A stretch of DNA of 49,710 nucleotides. Source: Brevundimonas sp. (GTDB taxonomy: Bacteria > Pseudomonadota > Alphaproteobacteria > Caulobacterales > Caulobacteraceae). Both the position numbers and the translations under genes were made by a program. Below, piece after piece: positions 44,869-49,710 of this stretch; the stretch's first letter is position 1, and every line of letters begins with the position of its first letter. The stretch covers positions 1 through 49,710 of the forward strand of contig NZ_SDZL01000016.1 of the NCBI RefSeq assembly GCF_004210735.1, read 5' to 3'. The notes under the pieces were generated by a model. The model was not told the origin of the DNA. It worked only from the letters and a program-made list of their open reading frames with translations, and made no database searches.

Positions 44869-45771
44869 ATGTCCATTCTCGTCGACAAGAACACCAAGAT
44901 TATCGTCCAGGGCCTGACCGGCAAGACGGGCGGTTTCCATACCGAACAGGCGCTGGCCTATCACGGCACCCAGATGGTCGCGGGCGTGCACCCGACCAAG
45001 GGCGGTACGAACTGGACCGGCTCGAACGGTGAAAGCCTGCCGATCTATGCCTCGGTCGCCGACGCGCGCGACGCCACCGGAGCCGACGCCTCGGTCATCT
45101 ATGTGCCGCCGTCGGGCGCGGCCGCCGCGATCATCGAGGCGATCGACGCCGAGATCCCCTTCATCACCTGCATCACCGAAGGCATTCCGGTGATGGACAT
45201 GGTCAAGGTCAAGCGCCGGCTGGAAGGCTCCAAGTCGCGCTTGCTGGGCCCGAACTGCCCCGGCATCCTGACCCCCAACGAGTGCAAGATCGGCATCATG
45301 CCGGGCAGCATCTTCTCCAAGGGCAATGTCGGCATCGTCTCGCGCTCGGGCACCCTGACCTATGAGGCCGTGTTCCAGACCACCAACGAGGGCCTGGGTC
45401 AGACCACGGCGGTCGGCATCGGCGGCGACCCGGTCAAGGGCACCGAGTTCATCGACGTGCTGGAACTGTTCCTGGCCGATCCGGAAACGACCTCGATCAT
45501 CATGATCGGCGAAATCGGCGGCGGCGCCGAAGAAGACGCCGCTCAATTCCTGATCGACGAGGCGAAGAAGGGCCGCAAGAAGCCGATGGCCGGCTTCATC
45601 GCGGGCCGCACAGCTCCGGCCGGCCGCACCATGGGCCACGCCGGCGCCATCGTCTCGGGCGGCAAGGGCGATGCGGAATCCAAGATCGCGGCCATGGAGG
45701 CGGCGGGCATCCGCGTGTCGCCCTCGCCCGCGCGTCTGGGCAAGACGCTGGTCGAAGTGCTGAAGGGCTAA
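44869..45771 (+). CDS. sucD: Succinyl-CoA ligase, alpha subunit
   Basis: CoA-binding partner of SucC, 300 residues. It starts [21 protein letters not shown], has the CoA-site stretch [19 protein letters not shown] and the block [23 protein letters not shown]. The phosphorylated histidine is His257 in [18 protein letters not shown]. It is followed by a 289-nt gap with the dispersed repeat, a terminator and then sucA. Confidence 0.98.
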   Translation: MSILVDKNTKIIVQGLTGKTGGFHTEQALAYHGTQMVAGVHPTKGGTNWTGSNGESLPIYASVADARDATGADASVIYVPPSGAAAAIIEAIDAEIPFITCITEGIPVMDMVKVKRRLEGSKSRLLGPNCPGILTPNECKIGIMPGSIFSKGNVGIVSRSGTLTYEAVFQTTNEGLGQTTAVGIGGDPVKGTEFIDVLELFLADPETTSIIMIGEIGGGAEEDAAQFLIDEAKKGRKKPMAGFIAGRTAPAGRTMGHAGAIVSGGKGDAESKIAAMEAAGIRVSPSPARLGKTLVEVLKG

Positions 45772-45799
45772 GAGCCCCTCAGCGCGCGCTGCGCGCGGG

Positions 45800-45839
45800 C
45801 GCTATCGCTTGCCGCGCGGCGGCTCGCTGCTTGAGCGCG
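45800..45839 (+). repeat. 40-nt dispersed repeat, copy 2
   Basis: It matches the minus-strand reading of 31631-31670 at 36 of 40 positions, starting CGCTATCGCTTGCCGC and ending TGCTTGAGCGCG. It lies 29 nt after the sucD stop and before the terminator. Confidence 0.65.
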
Positions 45840-45894
45840 GTTGACCCGATTGAGCGCTTGATGTGGGCGAATTTGGCCTGCTGCGACGTTTGGA

Positions 45895-45925
45895 GGCGCC
45901 CCTAGTTTGGCCGGGGGCGCCTTTT
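45895..45925 (+). terminator. Intrinsic terminator after sucD
   Basis: Perfect 8-bp stem GGCGCCCC / GGGGCGCC with an 11-nt loop, followed by TTTT and CTTT. It suggests that sucCD and sucA are at least partly separate transcripts. Confidence 0.8.
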
Positions 45926-45966
45926 CTTTGCTGTTTCGAGCAAATTCTTCCGCATTCGCCCCTGTT

Positions 45967-45978
45967 CGGTCATGACCG
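45967..45978. promoter_or_regulatory. 12-bp palindrome in the sucA leader
   Basis: CGGTCATGACCG is a perfect palindrome about 80 nt before the sucA start, 15 nt upstream of a TATATG that could be a -10 element. A regulator site is possible; a chance palindrome cannot be excluded. Confidence 0.3.
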
Positions 45979-46059
45979 GTAAGGAAACACGGCCTATATG
46001 AACCGCGCCGCTCTCCGCGCAGAGGTGCGCGCGCGGCCAAAGGGACTGTGACGAGAACC

Positions 46060-49000
46060 ATGGCGGACGATGCCGGCCGGCTGAACCAGGTCTTTGCCGA
46101 GACCTCCTTTCTCTACGGGGCGAACGCCGCCTTCATTGAGGAGCTTCACGCCAAATGGGCCGCTGACCCTGCCTCGGTCAGCGCCGAGTGGCGCAGCTTT
46201 TTCGACCAGTTGCGCGACAACGCCGATGTGGTGAAGGCGGCCGCCGGCGCGGGCGCCTGGGGTCGCGGAACCGCTACCGAACCGACCGAGGCCACCGCCG
46301 TCTTCGACGGCCGCTGGCCCGCGCCCAAGCCGGACCCCAAGACCGCCGCCGGCAAGCCCGGCCCGCGCCCGGCCGCGCCGGCCGCCGGCGCCACCGCGCT
46401 GTCGAGCGATGACGTGCGCGCCGCCGCGCATGACTCCATCCGCGCCCTGATGCTGATCCGCGCCTATCGCGTGCGCGGCCATCTGCAGGCCAATCTGGAC
46501 CCGCTGGGCATCGAGCAGCCGATCAACAATCCTGAGCTGACGCCGGAATTCTATGGCTTCGCCGAGGCCGATCTGGATCGTCCGATCTTCCTGGACGGCG
46601 TGCTGGGCCTGCAGACGGGCAGCATCCGCGAGGTGCTGACGCTGCTGAAGCGCACCTATTGCGGCAATATCGGCATCCAGTTCATGCATATCGCCGAACC
46701 GGAAGAGAAGGCCTGGCTGCAGGCGCGGTTCGAGGGCGCCGACAAGTTCGAGCAGAACGCCTTCACCCGTGAAGGCAAGCTGGCCATCCTGAACAAGCTG
46801 ATCGAGGCCGAGGGCTTCGAGCGGTTCCTGCACAAGCGCTTCCCCGGCACCAAGCGGTTCGGCCTGGACGGCGGCGAGGCCATGGTCCCGGCGCTGGAGC
46901 AGGTGATCAAGCGCGGCGGCAACCTGGGTGTCGACGAGATCATCTTCGGCATGGCCCACCGCGGCCGCCTGAACGTCCTCGCGGCGGTCATGGGCAAGCC
47001 CTACAAGGCCATCTTCCACGAGTTCCAGGGCGGTTCGACCGTCCCCTCGGACATCGAGGGATCGGGCGACGTCAAATACCACATGGGCGCCTCGTCGGAC
47101 CGCGAGTTCGACGGCAACACCGTGCACCTGTCGCTGACGGCCAACCCGTCGCACCTTGAAATCGTCAACCCGGTCGTGCTGGGCAAGGCGCGCGCCAAAC
47201 AGGCGTTCGACATCCGCGAGGCCAACGCCGGCAAGCCCGAGGCCCAGTGGGCGCTGGACCGTTCCAAGGTCGCGCCGCTGCTGATCCACGGCGACGCCGC
47301 TTTCGCCGGCCAAGGCGTGGTGGCCGAATGCTTCGCCCTGATGGGGCTGAAGGGTTACCGCACCGGCGGCACCCTGCATTTCGTCATCAACAACCAGATC
47401 GGCTTCACCACCAGCCCGCGCAACTCGCGCAGTTCGCCCTATCCGTCGGATGTGGCGCTGATGGTCCAGGCGCCGATCTTCCACGTGAACGGCGACGATC
47501 CCGAAGCGGTGGTGTTCGCCGCCAAGGTGGCCACCGAATACCGGCAGAAATTCCACAAGGACGTGGTGGTGGACATGTTCTGCTACCGCCGCTTCGGCCA
47601 CAATGAAGGCGACGACCCCACCTTCACCCAGCCGCTGATGTATTCGAAGATCCGCGCCCAGCCCTCGACGCGCGAAATCTATTCGAAGCGTCTGGTGGAA
47701 GAAGGCGTCATCAGCCAGGTCGAGGTTGACGCCGAGCTCACCCGTTTCGAGACCTTCCTGGACGAGCAGTTCGAAGCCGGAAAGACGTTCAAGGCCGACA
47801 AGGCCGACTGGCTGGACGGCCAGTGGCAGGGTCTCAGCCTGCCCAAGGAAGAGCTGCGCGGCGACACCGCCGTGCCGCTGGCCAAGTTGACCGACCTGGG
47901 CACGCGCCTGACCACCCTTCCCAACAGCGTGGACGTCCACAAGACGCTGAAGCGCGTCGTCGACGCCCGACGCGAGGCCATCCAGTCGGGTCAGAACCTG
48001 GATTGGGCCACGGCCGAGAGTCTGGCCTTCGCCAGCCTGGTGGACGAGGGCTTCAACGTGCGCCTGTCGGGTCAGGATTCGGTGCGCGGCACCTTCAGCC
48101 AGCGTCACTCGGGCATCATCGATCAGACGACCGAAGAGCGGTACATCCCGCTCAACAACCTGCGCGAAGGCCAGGCCCAGTTCGAGGTCATCGACTCGGC
48201 CCTGTCGGAAGAGGCGGTGCTGGGTTTCGAGTACGGCTATTCGCTGGCCGACCCGAACAGCCTGGTGATGTGGGAGGCCCAGTTCGGCGATTTCGTGAAC
48301 GGCGCCCAGGTGGTGATCGACCAGTTCATCAGCTCGGGCGAACGCAAATGGCTGCGGATGAGCGGCCTGACCATGCTGCTGCCGCACGGCTATGAGGGGC
48401 AGGGACCGGAGCACTCGTCCGCCCGCCTGGAGCGTTTCCTGCAGCAGTGCGCCGAAGACAATATGCAGGTGGCCAACTGCACCACCCCGGCCAACTATTT
48501 CCACATCCTGCGGCGCCAGATGCACCGGCCGTTCCGCAAGCCGCTGATCCTGATGACGCCCAAGTCGCTGCTGCGTCACAAGAAGGCGGTCTCGACCATG
48601 GCCGATCTGGCCGAGGGCAGCTCCTTCCACCGCGTGCTGCGCGACGACGCCCAGACCCGTCCGGAAATCGCCGGCGTTGCGCTGAAGGCGGACAAGGACA
48701 TCCGCAAGGTCATCGTCTGCTCGGGCAAGGTTTATTACGACCTGCTGGACGCGCGCGAAAAGGCGCGGGTGAACGACGTCTACATCCTGCGTCTGGAACA
48801 GTTCTATCCGTGGCCGATCAAGTCGATCTCGGCCGAGCTGGCGCGCTTCCCCAAGGCCGACCTGGTCTGGTGTCAGGAAGAGCCCAAGAACATGGGCGGC
48901 TGGACCTTCGTCGATCCATGGATTGAGCTGACGCTGGACAAGATGGACATCAAGGCCAAGCGCGCCCGTTACGTCGGTCGTCCGGCCTCCGCCTCGACGG

Positions 49001-49065
49001 CGGCGGGCCTGATGAGCCGACACCTGAAAGAGCTAGAAACCTTCCTCGCCGAGGCGCTGGCCTGA
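46060..49065 (+). CDS. sucA: 2-oxoglutarate dehydrogenase E1 component
   Basis: Thiamine-diphosphate-dependent E1 subunit of the 2-oxoglutarate dehydrogenase complex, about 1001 residues from the ATG at 46060 (MADDAGRLNQVFAETS); a GTG 12 nt upstream is also in frame. The N-terminal peptide SFLYGANAAFIEELHAKW is the part that binds E2. The ThDP-binding core includes GMAHRGRLNVLAAVMGKPY, LIHGDAAFAGQGVVAE and NNQIGFTTSP, and the second half has GFEYGYSLADPNSLVMWEAQFGDF and LMTPKSLLRHK. Length and motifs are complete. The sucB gene starts 56 nt downstream. Confidence 0.97.
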   Translation: MADDAGRLNQVFAETSFLYGANAAFIEELHAKWAADPASVSAEWRSFFDQLRDNADVVKAAAGAGAWGRGTATEPTEATAVFDGRWPAPKPDPKTAAGKPGPRPAAPAAGATALSSDDVRAAAHDSIRALMLIRAYRVRGHLQANLDPLGIEQPINNPELTPEFYGFAEADLDRPIFLDGVLGLQTGSIREVLTLLKRTYCGNIGIQFMHIAEPEEKAWLQARFEGADKFEQNAFTREGKLAILNKLIEAEGFERFLHKRFPGTKRFGLDGGEAMVPALEQVIKRGGNLGVDEIIFGMAHRGRLNVLAAVMGKPYKAIFHEFQGGSTVPSDIEGSGDVKYHMGASSDREFDGNTVHLSLTANPSHLEIVNPVVLGKARAKQAFDIREANAGKPEAQWALDRSKVAPLLIHGDAAFAGQGVVAECFALMGLKGYRTGGTLHFVINNQIGFTTSPRNSRSSPYPSDVALMVQAPIFHVNGDDPEAVVFAAKVATEYRQKFHKDVVVDMFCYRRFGHNEGDDPTFTQPLMYSKIRAQPSTREIYSKRLVEEGVISQVEVDAELTRFETFLDEQFEAGKTFKADKADWLDGQWQGLSLPKEELRGDTAVPLAKLTDLGTRLTTLPNSVDVHKTLKRVVDARREAIQSGQNLDWATAESLAFASLVDEGFNVRLSGQDSVRGTFSQRHSGIIDQTTEERYIPLNNLREGQAQFEVIDSALSEEAVLGFEYGYSLADPNSLVMWEAQFGDFVNGAQVVIDQFISSGERKWLRMSGLTMLLPHGYEGQGPEHSSARLERFLQQCAEDNMQVANCTTPANYFHILRRQMHRPFRKPLILMTPKSLLRHKKAVSTMADLAEGSSFHRVLRDDAQTRPEIAGVALKADKDIRKVIVCSGKVYYDLLDAREKARVNDVYILRLEQFYPWPIKSISAELARFPKADLVWCQEEPKNMGGWTFVDPWIELTLDKMDIKAKRARYVGRPASASTAAGLMSRHLKELETFLAEALA

Positions 49066-49121
49066 CGCCCGCCTTCATCGCTACGATACGTTGACCGACG
49101 AAAAGACGCTGGACCCATCCC

Positions 49122-49710
49122 ATGGCCGACATCCTGACCCCCGCCCTCGGCGAATCCGTTTCCGAGGCCTCCATCGCCAAATGGACCAAGAAGGTCGGTG
49201 ATGCGGTCAGGAAGGACGAAATGCTGGTCGAGCTGGAGACCGACAAGGTTTCGCTGGAGCCGCTGCCCCGGCCGCGACCAAGGCCGCCCCGGCCAAGGAA
49301 GCGGCGCCCAAGGCGGCTGCTGCCTCGGCCGTCGAGATCAAGGTGCCGGTGATGGGTGAAAGCGTCGCCGAAGGCTCGGTCGGAACCTGGCTCAAGAAGT
49401 CGGGCGACACGGTCGCCAAGGATGAGCTGCTGGTCGAGATCGAGACAGACAAGGTCGCGGTCGAGGTGTCCGCCCCGGGCGCCGGCGTGCTGACCATCGC
49501 CGCCGACGCGGGCGCGACCGTGACGCCGGGCCAGGTGATCGGTTCGGTTTCGGGTTCGGGCGCTGCCGCCGCTTCGGCGCCCGCCGCTGCTCCCGCCCTC
49601 GGCGAATCCGTTTCCGAGGCCTCCATCGCCAAATGGACCAAGAAGGTCGGTGATGCGGTCAGGAAGGACGAAATGCTGGTCGAGCTGGAGACCGACAAGG
49701 TTTCGCTGGA
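49122..49710 (+). CDS. sucB: 2-oxoglutarate dehydrogenase E2 component, N-terminal part, frame-broken (3' end outside window)
   Basis: Dihydrolipoyl succinyltransferase subunit. From the ATG at 49122 it reads [19 protein letters not shown], then the lipoyl-lysine segment [10 protein letters not shown], but from about 49258 this frame gives low-complexity arginine/proline sequence. A different frame then gives an Ala/Lys/Pro linker and a full second lipoyl domain ([36 protein letters not shown]). At 49592 a perfect copy of the first lipoyl segment restarts, in frame with that second domain. So the first lipoyl domain is cut off and joined out of frame to its linker. Either the assembly is wrong at the window end or the gene is damaged; the rest is not visible. 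Confidence 0.85.
49140..49258 (+). repeat. Direct repeat in sucB, copy 1 (119 bp)
   Basis: Identical at all 119 positions to 49592-49710. It encodes the lipoyl segment from PALGES to KVSL. The frame break follows immediately after it. Confidence 0.95.
49592..49710 (+). repeat. Direct repeat in sucB, copy 2 (119 bp, runs to window end)
   Basis: Perfect copy of 49140-49258 at an offset of 452 bp. It begins inside the Ala/Pro linker after lipoyl domain 2, without the first strand of a lipoyl domain, and ends at the last base of the window, so its full extent is unknown. Confidence 0.95.

Noticed and set aside
45994..49023. Very long open frame (1009 codons) on the minus strand opposite sucA
   Set aside because: It mirrors sucA codon for codon; its sequence is His/Arg/Gln-rich without any family motif. 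High-GC genes regularly leave such open antisense frames.

Overview
The window looks like ordinary, dense chromosome from a GC-rich alphaproteobacterium, most likely Caulobacterales and close to Brevundimonas. Reasons: a ChvI/ChvG two-component pair followed by a short HprK-type kinase, EIIA-Man and HPr; the alphaproteobacterial kind of histidyl-tRNA synthetase; a sucC-sucD-sucA-sucB block; a TonB-dependent receptor with an adjacent MFS transporter; and frequent ATGA start/stop overlaps. The genus is inferred from family resemblance, not from a search. I see no prophage, insertion sequence, CRISPR array or obvious island.

Layout. 1-4.6 kb: start of ahcY (minus strand) with an 18-bp palindrome upstream, a two-lobed retropepsin-like protease, bioB, a small exported protein, an ABC ATPase without a permease, and a small membrane protein. 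4.7-9.6 kb: zinc-finger protein, glyoxalase I, a lipoprotein and a serine-protease autotransporter. 9.6-14.6 kb: polA with a coupled small acetyltransferase, a flavoprotein and a small zinc-ribbon protein. 14.6-20.1 kb: an unrecognised 571-residue protein, then chvI-chvG-hprK-EIIA-HPr, then tRNA-Ala(CGC). 20.2-25.3 kb: YggT, a palindromic intergenic element, a 3-hydroxyacyl-CoA dehydrogenase with a coupled membrane protein, a DUF418 membrane protein, hisS, and a probable small RNA with its own terminator. 25.4-33.8 kb: orphan LytS-type kinase, M13 metallopeptidase, KefB/C-type antiporter, TetR regulator, Rieske oxygenase and alpha/beta hydrolase. 33.9-43.5 kb: penicillin-binding protein, exported DUF3108-like protein, YgjP-like metallopeptidase, PHA depolymerase, TetR regulator, TonB receptor and MFS transporter. 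43.6 kb to the end: sucC, sucD, sucA and the start of sucB.

Functional links. The chvI-to-HPr run joins envelope-stress signalling to a regulatory phosphotransferase branch that lacks its EI enzyme here. The suc genes make consecutive TCA-cycle enzymes. polA/acetyltransferase and the dehydrogenase/membrane-protein pair are translationally coupled.

The observations most worth checking are: (1) the structured RNA candidate after hisS, which carries an RNase P-like GAGGAAA/GTCCG signature but is far too short to be RNase P RNA; (2) a perfect 119-bp direct repeat plus frame break in sucB that ends exactly at the window edge, probably an assembly artefact; (3) similar inverted-repeat operators in front of two unrelated membrane-protein genes, one containing two GANTC (CcrM) sites; (4) a 40-nt dispersed repeat (36/40 identical) after sucD and downstream of the Rieske gene; and (5) the palindrome upstream of ahcY. 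I did not find a convincing new multi-gene system.
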